Source: Dehalogenimonas sp. WBC-2 (GTDB taxonomy: Bacteria > Chloroflexota > Dehalococcoidia > Dehalococcoidales > Dehalococcoidaceae). Taken from it: DNA of 64,000 bases. The notes under the pieces are model-generated. The model was given only the letters and a program-made list of their open reading frames with translations, was not told the DNA's origin and made no database searches. Position numbers and translations under genes: made by a program. Shown here piece after piece: positions 14,313 to 23,976 of the stretch. Position 1 is the first letter of the stretch. Each line of letters begins with the position of its first letter. The stretch lies in assembly GCA_001005265.1 (NCBI GenBank), contig CP011392.1, positions 868,001 to 932,000 on the forward strand, given 5' to 3'.

Positions 14313-16904
14313 ATGATACCAGTCCGCCTGAAACTCAAGAATTTCCTGCCTTATCGCGGTGACCTGCCCGCCTTTTCGTTTGATGGGATTCATCTTGCAT
14401 GCATTTCTGGCGACAACGGCAGCGGTAAAACGTCTATAATTGATGCCATCACCTGGGCGCTCTGGGGCAAGTCACGGCTGCGGAGCAAGTCCACCTCAGA
14501 TGACGACCTCATAACTCAGGGTGAGTATGAGACATCAGTCACCTTTGATTTCAGGGCTGGAGACAGTCAGGTTTACCGTGTTGAGCGCCGGCGTACTAAA
14601 CCGAAACGTGCCGGTGGTGCAGGGCAAAGCGCTCTTAACCTCTTCATAGATTCCAAAGAAGGTTTCAAGACTGTTTCCGGCAATACTATAGGTGAAACCG
14701 AGGAGAGAATTAAGAATATCCTTCATCTTGATTATGAGACATTCATTAACAGTGCCTATCTGAAACAAGGTGAAGCCGACCATTTTACCGAACTCCGCCC
14801 CAGCGATCGCAAAGAGGTATTGGCCAAGATCTTAGGTTTGGATATTTATGATCAACTAGCCGAGAATGCCAAACACAAAGCCAGTGACGCCGCTGCGACC
14901 AAAAATCTTCTCTCTGACAGCATCGGGTTGGAACAACAGCAACTCGAACGAAGGCCAGAGTTGGAAGCGGCTCTGCAGATGGCTCAAAATGAACTGTCCG
15001 ACAGTGAGGCTGCCCTCAACCAGAAACGTAGCACTCTTGACGGTCTGCGAAACGCAAAACAATTACTTGAGTCACAAGAGACAACTTTGCAACAGTCGGA
15101 ATCGACGGTTAAAGACATAGAAGCGGACATTCATGCGAGGCAGTCTGATAAAGCCGAGATGGCTAAACGCATTATAGCGCATCAGGTTGTACTCTCTGGC
15201 CGTCAAGCCATTGAAGAAGGCTTTGCTCAATACCAGAACGCCCGCCGCCTTAACGATGAATTCAATCAAAAACTAGGCGAATTACGCCGAATAGAAAAGC
15301 GCCGTGATACCCACGAAAAAGCAATCACCGAAATTAGGCATAAACTGGAACTCACCCGTGACCGCTGGCAAGTCGCTCTGGATGATTTGAAGACCAAAGC
15401 GGCCAGAGTTGAAGTTACCAAGCAGTCTCTCTATGAACTGAAGCTGGAAATCGAGAAACTTGCTGCCGGGGAACGGCAGATGGAAATAGAGAGGCAAACA
15501 CTTAACACTCTCAATATTCAACTGGCCACTCTGACCGCAGAGGAAACAGGCCATCAGCGGCATCTGGCTGAGATCGCCGAGAAATCGGGGTTGCTCGTCA
15601 AGGCGGCCGAGGCTATATGTCCTGTGTGTGAGGCAGAGCTTCATGAGGACCGTTTGGAAATGGTCCAGGCAAAATACGCCGCCGACCGTACCGCAACACA
15701 AAGCCGCATCAACGAAATCGCCGCTGCCAAAGCAGAGCAAATGGCGCAGATCACCGCATTGGAACGACATCTGGCAACAGATACCTCTCTCAAAGCTGAC
15801 CAAGCTAAATTGACCGTCCGTGAAGCTAGACTGCTTCAAGAGATTGATGAAGCGGAAAATGCCGCCAGACGGCTTCCCGAAGGTGAGAGACAAATTAACA
15901 GCTTAACCTTAGAGATAGCTCGCGCTGAATATGCTCCTGATGAACAAAAGCTCATCTCAGTGCTGGACGCGGAGATAAAGGCTTTAGATTACGATATAAA
16001 GGCCCATGAAAGGGCAAATTCAGAAACAAAAACGCTGGAGGCTTTCGAGCATCGATATCGTGAACTCACTGAGGCCGATAAAATGCTGGCTTCAGAGGAA
16101 ATCGCTTTGCGGAAAACCGAGTATGCCATAGCAAGCCTGGAAGAACGGCTGGCAACGCGTCGTTTGGAAGTTCTAAAAAACAAAACTCTGCTTGATAAAC
16201 TGCCGCGTATCGACCCCGCTGAATTGACCCGGACTGAATCTGAGGTTAAAGCGCTGGCGGCGGTCATGAGTGCCGCCTCGGAGCGGGTAGGCAGCTTGAA
16301 ACAAGGTCTCATTCATCTGGATGAACTTAAAACCAGACTTGCCGATAAAGCATCTGACCTTAAACGATATGCCGCCGAAGAAAGCCTTTATAAGGAGCTG
16401 CAACAAGCCTTTGGCAAAAACGGCATCCAGGCCATTCTTATTGAAAACGCTATACCTGAAATGGAATCAGAGGCAAACCGGCTGCTGGCCAGGATGACCG
16501 ACAACCGTATGAGTCTTAAGATTGAGCCGATGAGAGCCACCAAAAAAGGTGATATGATCGAAACCTTTGACATCATGATCGCTGATGAACTGGGCACGCG
16601 TGATTATGACCTGTTCAGCGGTGGAGAGGCCTTCCGCATCAATTTCGCCTTACGGCTGGCACTATCCCGTTTGTTGGCCCATCGCGCCGGCGCTCCCTTA
16701 CGGACGCTTATTATTGACGAGGGTTTCGGCACTCAGGACGCCTCTGGAATCGAAAAATTGAAGGAGGCTATATCCAGCATCCAGAATCAGTTCGATTGTA
16801 TCCTGGTCATCACCCACATTGAGGAGTTCAAGGATGCTTTCCCGGCCCGCATTGAAGTCTTCAAGACCGCGGACGGCAGCAGTATCAAGGTAAGTTACAA
16901 CTAA
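14313..16904 (+). CDS. sbcC: Exonuclease subunit SbcC (Rad50-like SMC ATPase)
   Basis: 863 residues. The Walker A motif ISGDNGSGKTSIIDAITW is near residue 35; two long coiled-coil arms follow, interrupted in the middle by the zinc hook CPVCEAEL. The C-terminal ATPase lobe carries the signature LFSGGEAFRINFALRLAL and the Walker B TLIIDEGFGTQD. SbcC with SbcD opens and trims DNA hairpins and double-strand ends. The usual sbcD partner is not adjacent, so it must lie elsewhere if present. The 3' end overlaps the convergent HD hydrolase gene by 4 bp. Confidence 0.95.
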   Translation: MIPVRLKLKNFLPYRGDLPAFSFDGIHLACISGDNGSGKTSIIDAITWALWGKSRLRSKSTSDDDLITQGEYETSVTFDFRAGDSQVYRVERRRTKPKRAGGAGQSALNLFIDSKEGFKTVSGNTIGETEERIKNILHLDYETFINSAYLKQGEADHFTELRPSDRKEVLAKILGLDIYDQLAENAKHKASDAAATKNLLSDSIGLEQQQLERRPELEAALQMAQNELSDSEAALNQKRSTLDGLRNAKQLLESQETTLQQSESTVKDIEADIHARQSDKAEMAKRIIAHQVVLSGRQAIEEGFAQYQNARRLNDEFNQKLGELRRIEKRRDTHEKAITEIRHKLELTRDRWQVALDDLKTKAARVEVTKQSLYELKLEIEKLAAGERQMEIERQTLNTLNIQLATLTAEETGHQRHLAEIAEKSGLLVKAAEAICPVCEAELHEDRLEMVQAKYAADRTATQSRINEIAAAKAEQMAQITALERHLATDTSLKADQAKLTVREARLLQEIDEAENAARRLPEGERQINSLTLEIARAEYAPDEQKLISVLDAEIKALDYDIKAHERANSETKTLEAFEHRYRELTEADKMLASEEIALRKTEYAIASLEERLATRRLEVLKNKTLLDKLPRIDPAELTRTESEVKALAAVMSAASERVGSLKQGLIHLDELKTRLADKASDLKRYAAEESLYKELQQAFGKNGIQAILIENAIPEMESEANRLLARMTDNRMSLKIEPMRATKKGDMIETFDIMIADELGTRDYDLFSGGEAFRINFALRLALSRLLAHRAGAPLRTLIIDEGFGTQDASGIEKLKEAISSIQNQFDCILVITHIEEFKDAFPARIEVFKTADGSSIKVSYN

Positions 16905-17449
16905 AGACCAAGGTCATCGGAAATACTTTGCATAGCTTTCAATGAAAGTTCAATGAATTCCTGCAGTGTCAGCCCGATATCGGTACATTTAGCTATCTGC
17001 TCACGGTTGGCTCCTGCCGCAAAGCTCTTTTCTTTGAAACGCTTCAGGATGGATTTGGTTTCAACAACCGCTAATTGTTTCTCTGGCCGGATGAGTGCCC
17101 CGGCTGTTATTAGTCCGGTAACCGGATCAGCACAATAAAGTGCTTTATCCATAAGCGTCTCAAACGGTTCACCCAGCATACCGTGACACAAAATGGCATG
17201 ACATACGCTTTCTGAAACACCCATATCTCTTGCCATGTCTGCCGACATCCGCCCGTGGACGGTCATATCACCTTGGCATTCATCGAGATCAATATCATGT
17301 AGCAGACCAGCCAGCCCCCACTCCGCCACATCCTCGCCAAAGTTCTCGGCCAGGGCGTGCATCACCGCCTCGGTAGCCAGCATATGTTTGATCAAATTTG
17401 GGTTGTTTACCCTGGTTTTAACAGCCTCTAAAGCTTGTTCTCTGTTCAT
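16901..17449 (-). CDS. HD-domain hydrolase
   Basis: 182 residues. The HD metal-binding motif is HDIDLDE in GLAGLLHDIDLDE, preceded by a conserved His in LIKHMLATEAVMHAL and followed by further ligands in VHGRMSADM and AILCHG. This is the arrangement of HDIG-type phosphohydrolases acting on nucleotides or nucleotide second messengers; the exact substrate cannot be read from sequence. It is convergent with sbcC and diverges from the alpha/beta hydrolase remnant. Confidence 0.85.
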   Translation of the reverse strand: MNREQALEAVKTRVNNPNLIKHMLATEAVMHALAENFGEDVAEWGLAGLLHDIDLDECQGDMTVHGRMSADMARDMGVSESVCHAILCHGMLGEPFETLMDKALYCADPVTGLITAGALIRPEKQLAVVETKSILKRFKEKSFAAGANREQIAKCTDIGLTLQEFIELSLKAMQSISDDLGL

Positions 17450-17490
17450 CTTATTCTCCCTGACGCCATATTAATCAGGCAAGAGCACCA

Positions 17491-18386
17491 TTGTCAAAAC
17501 AGGTGGCTGCTGTTATATTAAAGCCTGTGTCTCACATAGAAAACACTTTTAAAGTCAGCCCCAAAATTGAACTTTTCTATCAAGCATGGCTGCCCGATTA
17601 CCAGGCGAATGCGGTTGTTGTCCTGGTCCACGGCCTGGCTGACCATTCCAGCCGTTACGGCAATGTAGTCAATCACCTGTTACCCAAGGGTTTTGCGATA
17701 TGGAATTACGACCAAAGAGGGCACGGCCGTTCACCAGGTAAGCGCTGTTATACCAGCCGTTTCACGGACCTTGTCAATGATCTAGATAAGTTTGTAACCC
17801 TGGTTAAACAACAGAATCCTGAGTTACCGCTATTCATCATCGGACACAGTTTGGGAGCGTTAGAAAGTGTCTCCTTAGTGGCAAAGCATCAACCTCAGGG
17901 TATCGCCGGACTGGTAGTATCCGGATTGGTACTCAAAATAGGTCAAAGCGTGCCACAAATAATGCTTTCGCTGGCAGGAGTGATTTCAGTCCTGGCACCG
18001 AGGCTTGGGGTGCAGCATCTTGATTGCAATGCCATCAGCAGTGATGATTCTGTCGTTGAAGGCTATGTTAAAGACCCACTGGTTCATACCGGTAAAATAC
18101 CTGCGCGTATGGTGCTGAGATGATTAACGCAATGTCTTCAGTACAGTCAGAGTTGCCTGCTATCAAATTACCGGTGCTTATCCTGCACGGTGTGTCTGAT
18201 CGGCTGGCAGAACCGTCAGGAAGCCAATTCATGTATGATAACGTCGGTTCAACCGATAAAAAACTGCACCTGTTGCCGGACTGTTTCCACGAGATATTCA
18301 ACGAACCTTGCCGTGATGTCGTACTGAGTATAACTGCTGATTGGCTCTTGGAACATTTCCCGGCTAGGCCGGCAGCACCTTTTTGA
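17491..18386 (+). pseudogene. Alpha/beta hydrolase (monoacylglycerol-lipase type), split by a frameshift
   Basis: Two adjoining frames together make a complete serine hydrolase of about 295 residues. The first frame (17491-18123, TTG start) holds VLVHGLADHSSRYG and the nucleophile motif GHSLG. The second (18120-18386) holds the acid loop LILHGVSDRLAEP and the catalytic His in DCFHEIFNEP. The break is at ARMVLR-stop, where one base is missing to read on into EMINAM. The overlap is ATGA, so re-initiation is conceivable, but the split inside the fold argues for an inactive gene or a base error in the assembly. The 3' end overlaps uvrA, which is convergent. Confidence 0.75.
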
Positions 18387-21192
18387 GATACTCTCCTGTT
18401 GCCGATTCAGGCACTTGTGCCACCTGCTCCGGTGTGCCCACCGCAACAATCTCACCCCCCCGGTGCCCCGCACCGGGACCCAGATCTATGACCCAGTCTG
18501 CGTTCTTGATAATATCCAGTTGGTGTTCGATGACCACTACCGAATTGCCAGCAGTGACCAGTCTCTGCATAACCTTGAGTAATGCCGCTACGTCGTCAAA
18601 TGACAGCCCGGTAGTCGGCTCGTCGAGAATATACATAGTGTGTCCCACCGCCCGGCGCGCTAGTTCTGAGGCTAGTTTGATGCGTTGCGCTTCACCGCCG
18701 GACAGCGTCGGTGCCGGTTGCCCCAGCCGGATATAACCTAACCCGACATCATGCATGCTTTTCAATTTTGATTTGATCGACGGGACATGCTCAAAAAAAT
18801 CCAGGGCGTAGTCCACTGTCATATTTAGAACTTCGGCAATGTTCTTGTCTTTGAAGCGGATATCAAGCACTTCCCGAGAATAGCGTTGGCCATGGCAAAC
18901 TTCGCAAGGCACGGTCACATCAGGTAAAAACTGCATCTCGATCTCAATATAGCCCTCGCCGTGGCAGGTCTCACAACGTCCGCCTTTGATGTTAAATGAG
19001 AACCTGCCGGCGTTATAGCCGCGCATCCGTGCCTCGGGCAAAGTGGCAAATATCTCACGGATCGGCGTGAAGGCGCCGGTATAAGTTGCCGGATTGCTCC
19101 TGGGCGTGCGGCCAATAGGAGACTGGTCAATAGCGATAACCTTATCAATATATTCCAGCCCGTCAATACCATCATGGTCGCCGGGTTTTTCCCGTGTTCC
19201 ATTGAAGGCTTGCGCCAGCTTCTTAAATAGGATTTCGTTAACCAGTGTGCTTTTACCAGAGCCGGAAACACCGGCGATACAGACCAAATTACCGAGTGGT
19301 ATATGAACATCAATATTCTTCAGGTTATTTTGGCGTGCGCCACGGATAACCATTTCCTTGCCGTTACCCGGCCGCCGGTGCTCCGGTAGCGGTATAGATT
19401 TACGGCCGGAGAGGTACTGGCCGGTTATTGAATGCGGGCAGGCAAGGACTTCTTCAAGAGGTCCTGAGACAATAAGGTGTCCGCCGTGTTCTCCTGCGCC
19501 GGGGCCAAGATCAATAATCCAGTCTGCGGCGCGCATCATGGCCTCATCGTGTTCCACTACCAGAATGGAATTTCCCAGATTGCGTAGGCGCTTCAATGTC
19601 TCAATCAATCTGGAATCGTCAGCCGGATGCAGTCCCACTGTCGGCTCATCGCAAATATACAGTACTCCCATCAGACCAGAGCCGATCTGGGTAGCCAGAC
19701 GGATGCGTTGTGACTCGCCACCCGACAAAGTGGCAGAGGCACGGTCTATTGACAGATAATCCAGACCAACATCCTCCAAAAAGCCCAGCCTGGACTTCAA
19801 TTCCTTGAGTATCTGGCTGGCAATAATCTGTTCCCTCTCCGAAAGAACCGTTTTTATATCTGCAAGCCGCTCAACCCATCCCAGGCTGTCTACTATTGAC
19901 ATGGCACTGATTTCAGCTATGTTTTTACCGTCAATGAACACCGAAAGCGCTTCCGGTTTTAGGCGTTTACCGCCACAGGTGGGACATGGGATAGAAACCA
20001 TATAACGGGCGATACTGCTTTTCACCTGTTCTGATTCAGAGTCTTTGTAAAGCCGCTCCAGCCGCGGAATGACACCTTCAAATCCGGAGGAATACTGACG
20101 CGTCTTACCAAAGCGGTTTTTAATTTTATAATTCTCACCGCCTTCACCGTAGAGAATTATCTCCATCTGATCTGCAGTCAGGTCTTTTACCGGTGAGTTA
20201 AGATTAAAGTGGTGGCGCCGGGACACCTCCTCAAGTTGAGAAAAATACCATGTCTGCCATTGGTACGGGTGAATAGCACCTTCGGCCAGGGACAATTTTC
20301 TGTTTGGGATAACCAGATCAGGGTCAAACTCCATCTTAACGCCCAAGCCGGTGCAGTCTGGACAGGCACCGTGGGGTGAGTTGAAACTAAAACTCCGGGG
20401 TTCTATCTCCCCCATGGAAATATTGCAGTCCGCACAGGCGAATTTCTCGGAGAACATGAATTCTTGTCCGTCTAGAATGGAAATCATGACTATGCCGTCG
20501 CCCAGTTTTAGTGCCGTTTCAATAGAATCAGCCAAACGGCTTTGGGTATCGGATTGACCGATGACAAGCCGGTCAATGACCACTTCTACGCGGTGTTTCT
20601 TCTTTTTATCCAGCTCAATATCATCAGCAAGATCGCGCACCATACCATCAATGCGAATGCGGGCGTAACCTGACTTCCTGAGTTCTTTGAACATGGCCTG
20701 ATGTTCGCCTTTGCGGTCTTTTACCACAGGCGATAGCACCATTATACGTGAGCCTTCCGGCAATGATCTGACCGTATCTACAATTTGTTCCACAGCCTGC
20801 ATGGTAATCTCGCGCCCGCAATTTGGACAATGCGGATGACCGATCCGGGCGAAAAGTAATCTCAGATAATCATATATTTCTGTGGTAGTGCCTACGGTTG
20901 AACGCGGATTACGCGAAGCGCCCTTTTGATCGATGGATATGGCTGGTGATAGGCCTTCAATGTAGTCTACATCCGGTTTTTCCATGCGCCCCAAAAACTG
21001 CCGGGCGTAAGCAGACAGAGACTCCATATATCGGCGCTGACCTTCAGCATAAATGGTGTCGAATGCCAGTGAACTTTTACCCGACCCCGAAGCACCGGTG
21101 ATGACAACCAGCTTGTCCCGCGGTATTGTAACGTCTATATTTTTAAGATTGTGCTCTCTGGCACCTTTGACGATAATCTTATCTAAAGGCAT
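18364..21192 (-). CDS. uvrA: Excinuclease ABC subunit A
   Basis: 942 residues from the ATG at 21192 (MPLDKIIVKGAREHNLKN), preferred because AGGAG precedes it; a TTG 15 bp upstream is also possible. UvrA finds bulky DNA lesions and loads UvrB. Two ABC ATPase units are present: Walker A GASGSGKSSLAFDTIYAEG and GVSGSGKSTLVNEIL, signatures LSGGESQRIRLA and LSGGEAQRIKLA. Zinc modules include HCPNCG, ACADC..., TCGGKRL and CETCHGEGY. All domains look intact. It stands alone on the minus strand between the hydrolase remnant and dnaX. Confidence 0.98.
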   Translation of the reverse strand: MPLDKIIVKGAREHNLKNIDVTIPRDKLVVITGASGSGKSSLAFDTIYAEGQRRYMESLSAYARQFLGRMEKPDVDYIEGLSPAISIDQKGASRNPRSTVGTTTEIYDYLRLLFARIGHPHCPNCGREITMQAVEQIVDTVRSLPEGSRIMVLSPVVKDRKGEHQAMFKELRKSGYARIRIDGMVRDLADDIELDKKKKHRVEVVIDRLVIGQSDTQSRLADSIETALKLGDGIVMISILDGQEFMFSEKFACADCNISMGEIEPRSFSFNSPHGACPDCTGLGVKMEFDPDLVIPNRKLSLAEGAIHPYQWQTWYFSQLEEVSRRHHFNLNSPVKDLTADQMEIILYGEGGENYKIKNRFGKTRQYSSGFEGVIPRLERLYKDSESEQVKSSIARYMVSIPCPTCGGKRLKPEALSVFIDGKNIAEISAMSIVDSLGWVERLADIKTVLSEREQIIASQILKELKSRLGFLEDVGLDYLSIDRASATLSGGESQRIRLATQIGSGLMGVLYICDEPTVGLHPADDSRLIETLKRLRNLGNSILVVEHDEAMMRAADWIIDLGPGAGEHGGHLIVSGPLEEVLACPHSITGQYLSGRKSIPLPEHRRPGNGKEMVIRGARQNNLKNIDVHIPLGNLVCIAGVSGSGKSTLVNEILFKKLAQAFNGTREKPGDHDGIDGLEYIDKVIAIDQSPIGRTPRSNPATYTGAFTPIREIFATLPEARMRGYNAGRFSFNIKGGRCETCHGEGYIEIEMQFLPDVTVPCEVCHGQRYSREVLDIRFKDKNIAEVLNMTVDYALDFFEHVPSIKSKLKSMHDVGLGYIRLGQPAPTLSGGEAQRIKLASELARRAVGHTMYILDEPTTGLSFDDVAALLKVMQRLVTAGNSVVVIEHQLDIIKNADWVIDLGPGAGHRGGEIVAVGTPEQVAQVPESATGEYLKKVLPA

Positions 21193-21380
21193 CTCGGCTC
21201 CTGACAAACAGCCTTAGATTATACCCCGCTTACACCATTTTGAACAATCTGCAGATTGGATATCAATCGTAAAACAGCTTGATATTTCGGGTTAGTTTTG
21301 TGATACGCCACGAAACCTTATGACCCAATCAATTATAATCAAAATAGAAACCTCTGCTGACATAATTATAGGAACTCTCT

Positions 21381-21410
21381 TTAGTAATGCCTCACTATTT
21401 AAGGTATAAT
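21381..21410 (+). promoter_or_regulatory. Promoter of dnaX with very short leader
   Basis: TTAGTA (21381-21386), an 18-bp spacer and a perfect TATAAT (21405-21410). The ATG at 21421 follows only 10 nt later and has no ribosome-binding site, so the mRNA would be nearly leaderless. Confidence 0.55.
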
Positions 21411-21420
21411 CACAGCGCTT

Positions 21421-23067
21421 ATGTCTTGCCAGGTCTATTATCGCAAATGGCGCCCCCAAACCCTCGGTGAGGTGGTGGGACAAGCGCCGATAACCACTAC
21501 TCTGCTCTCTGCGCTTCGGCAACGACGCATGGCTCAGGCATACCTGTTCTGTGGGCCGAGGGGCACCGGCAAAACCTCTACCGGCCGCATTCTGGCTAAA
21601 GCCGTTAACTGTCTCACCAACGAAGGTCTGGGTGAACCATGTAATACCTGTGATATGTGCCGCGCCATCACTGAAGGCCGCGCTATGGATATCATTGAGA
21701 TTGATGCCGCTTCCAATACCGGCGTTGAAGATATCCGGGAGCTAAAAGAACGTGCCAACTACTCCCCCGCCGAAGCCCGCTACAAGGTATATATTATTGA
21801 TGAAGTCCATATGCTTTCAACCAGTGCCTCTAACGCGCTTTTGAAGACCCTTGAAGAGCCTCCGCCGCAGGTCATATTTGTTCTGGCCACCACGGAGTTG
21901 CATAAGATATTACCTACTATTATGTCACGTTGCCAGCGTTTTGATTTCCGCCGTTTATCAACCACTGACATAGCAGCCAAACTCAGTGAGATTGCCTTGG
22001 CGGAGGGTGTTGATATTGACGCTGATGGCGTCGCTTTGCTGGCTCGCGCTTCAGGCGGCAGTCTTCGTGATGCTGAAAACCTGCTTCAACAGATCGCCAC
22101 CGTGAATTTAAGCAACATCACCCTCCGTCAAGTACAATCCGGATTGGGACTAACCGGTGATGACCGGTCAAACCGGCTGATCAATCATCTGATTGCCAAA
22201 GACGCCTCAGCCGGGATGCGTCTTATATCGGAAATAGCCGCCGATGGTGTGGATTTAAAACAATTTAACCGTGAGTTGGTTGAAAAACTGCACCATTTAT
22301 TGATGGTCAAGGCCGGTGCTGCCGGAGCAGTGGGTCTTACTGCAGAGGAACTCTCCGAAGCCAAATCCAACGCCGCAACGGCTACTATTGAGCATATTAT
22401 GGCGGCGCTTAAAGGCTTCACTGCCTTGTTCAACGGCGCTGACATGACCAGTCCCCTGGCAATGGAGATGGCGTTGATAGACGTTACCAACAAACCGGGG
22501 CCGGCAACCGCCGCACCGGAAATTGCCAAATCAACACAAGATAAACCTTTATCAATTGAATCATCACCACCAAAGATACAGGCACAACCAATATCTCCGG
22601 TGATACAAAAACCGGCACCGGCAGTAACAACAACGGTTCCTGAAACTACAGTAGTTGCATCTATTGAAGCTCAGGAGCAAAGCCCGCGAAAGCCTCCGGC
22701 TGAGCTGAATGCCAGTCCGATAAAAACCCTGGATGAATTGGTGGCTCAATGGCCTCAGATACTCACAGCAGCGCCGCCGCAGCTAAGGCGCTCATCAGCG
22801 CTGGCTATTTTACGCAGCGCCGGCGTGCAGCCTGTTGCTTTTGAAAACGGTATGGTGACATTATGCTTTAAATTTCCTATTCACATGAACAAGATCAATG
22901 AGATAGAGAATAAGAAGGTTACATCAGAAATTTTATCAAGCTGTTTGGGCATCACATGCCAGGTGAATTGCATTCATGAGGCACCCAGTAACCATTTAGT
23001 CAAAGAAGCACAGCGCCGCGGTGCTGAAATAATAAGCGTGGAGGATAAATGGACTTCTCAAGGGTAA
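21421..23067 (+). CDS. dnaX: DNA polymerase III subunit gamma/tau
   Basis: 548 residues. It is the motor of the clamp-loader complex in replication. The start YRKWRPQTLGEVVGQ, Walker A CGPRGTGKTSTGRILAKA, a four-Cys zinc module (CLTNEGLGEPCNTCDMC), Walker B VYIIDEVHMLS and the sensor ATTELHKILPTIMSRC are present. Residues about 360-440 are a Pro/Ala-rich linker, and the last 100 residues form a tau-like domain (LDELVAQWPQIL). No slippery sequence for a gamma frameshift product was found. The 3' end overlaps ybaB by 19 bp. Confidence 0.97.
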   Translation: MSCQVYYRKWRPQTLGEVVGQAPITTTLLSALRQRRMAQAYLFCGPRGTGKTSTGRILAKAVNCLTNEGLGEPCNTCDMCRAITEGRAMDIIEIDAASNTGVEDIRELKERANYSPAEARYKVYIIDEVHMLSTSASNALLKTLEEPPPQVIFVLATTELHKILPTIMSRCQRFDFRRLSTTDIAAKLSEIALAEGVDIDADGVALLARASGGSLRDAENLLQQIATVNLSNITLRQVQSGLGLTGDDRSNRLINHLIAKDASAGMRLISEIAADGVDLKQFNRELVEKLHHLLMVKAGAAGAVGLTAEELSEAKSNAATATIEHIMAALKGFTALFNGADMTSPLAMEMALIDVTNKPGPATAAPEIAKSTQDKPLSIESSPPKIQAQPISPVIQKPAPAVTTTVPETTVVASIEAQEQSPRKPPAELNASPIKTLDELVAQWPQILTAAPPQLRRSSALAILRSAGVQPVAFENGMVTLCFKFPIHMNKINEIENKKVTSEILSSCLGITCQVNCIHEAPSNHLVKEAQRRGAEIISVEDKWTSQG

Positions 23068-23348
23068 AACAGGCAATGGAACTTAAATCACAATTGGATA
23101 AAATACAGAAAGAGTTAGCCAAGGTGGTTGTTGAAGCTGAGAAAGGGCCGGTTAAAGTCACTGCAAACGGGCAGCAGAAGATCCTGACCATCACTATTGA
23201 TCCCGATGCCTTAAAACCTGAAAAAGCCAAACAGCTTGAAGACACTGTTCTAAAAGTGATCAATGATGCTCTGGAAAAAGCCAAAAAGGCCTCCAGTAAG
23301 GAAATGGCCGGTATGATGGGTGGCATGAACATCCCGGGTCTGACCTAA
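23049..23348 (+). CDS. YbaB/EbfC-family nucleoid-associated protein
   Basis: 99 residues, overlapping the end of dnaX. Typical features are the helix [20 protein letters not shown], the central strand region [18 protein letters not shown], and the Met/Gly-rich end [12 protein letters not shown]. Such small dimers bind DNA and are regularly found between dnaX and recR, as here. The stop is 4 bp from recR. Confidence 0.95.
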   Translation: MDFSRVKQAMELKSQLDKIQKELAKVVVEAEKGPVKVTANGQQKILTITIDPDALKPEKAKQLEDTVLKVINDALEKAKKASSKEMAGMMGGMNIPGLT

Positions 23349-23352
23349 AATC

Positions 23353-23964
23353 ATGAAAGAAGGTCCAAAGTCCACCGCGGCGGCGGTCAATCGTCTGACC
23401 GATGTGCTTGGCCGGTTGCCTGGCATAGGGCCAAAAAGCGCTCAACGTCTTGCGTATCATATTCTTAAAGCAAACGAGGAGCAGGTGAAAGACCTGGCAG
23501 CCGCCCTGATTGACGTAAAGACAAAGACCAGGCTTTGCCGGATCTGTTGTAATATTACTGACGCCGAAGTTTGTAGTATTTGCGCCAGTCCTGTGCGCGA
23601 CCAGACACGTGTTTGTGTTGTAGAACAGCCTCAGGATATGTTGACGCTGGAACATACCGGTGCTTTCAAAGGCGTCTACCACGTACTGCACGGCGCCATC
23701 TCACCCACTGATGGTATCGGTACTGATGACATCCGTCTGAGAGAACTTCTAACACGACTGGAAAGCGGTGCTTTGACGGAGGTGATACTGGCCACTAACG
23801 CCAACGTGGAAGGTGAGACAACGGCAATGTATGTGCAGCGTCTGGTCACACCACTCGGCATTAAAGTCACCCGGTTGGCTCGCGGTCTGCCCTTTGGCGG
23901 TGAGATAGAATATGCTGATGATGTTACCTTATCTCGCGCCATGGAAAATCGGCAGGAGTTTTAA
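23353..23964 (+). CDS. recR: Recombination mediator RecR
   Basis: 203 residues. The N-terminal helix-hairpin-helix is [17 protein letters not shown]; the zinc finger is [16 protein letters not shown]; the Toprim domain contains [11 protein letters not shown] and the acidic [13 protein letters not shown]. The C-terminal Walker-like segment is [17 protein letters not shown]. RecR acts with RecO (encoded at 25.8 kb) and RecF in loading RecA on single-strand gaps. Its position after dnaX and ybaB is the classic arrangement. Confidence 0.98.
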   Translation: MKEGPKSTAAAVNRLTDVLGRLPGIGPKSAQRLAYHILKANEEQVKDLAAALIDVKTKTRLCRICCNITDAEVCSICASPVRDQTRVCVVEQPQDMLTLEHTGAFKGVYHVLHGAISPTDGIGTDDIRLRELLTRLESGALTEVILATNANVEGETTAMYVQRLVTPLGIKVTRLARGLPFGGEIEYADDVTLSRAMENRQEF

Positions 23965-23976
23965 GCGGAGTAAGTC

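Noticed and set aside
21421-23067. Programmed frameshift in dnaX giving a short gamma subunit
   Set aside because: No A-AAA-AAG type slippery sequence with a following hairpin was seen at the expected place.
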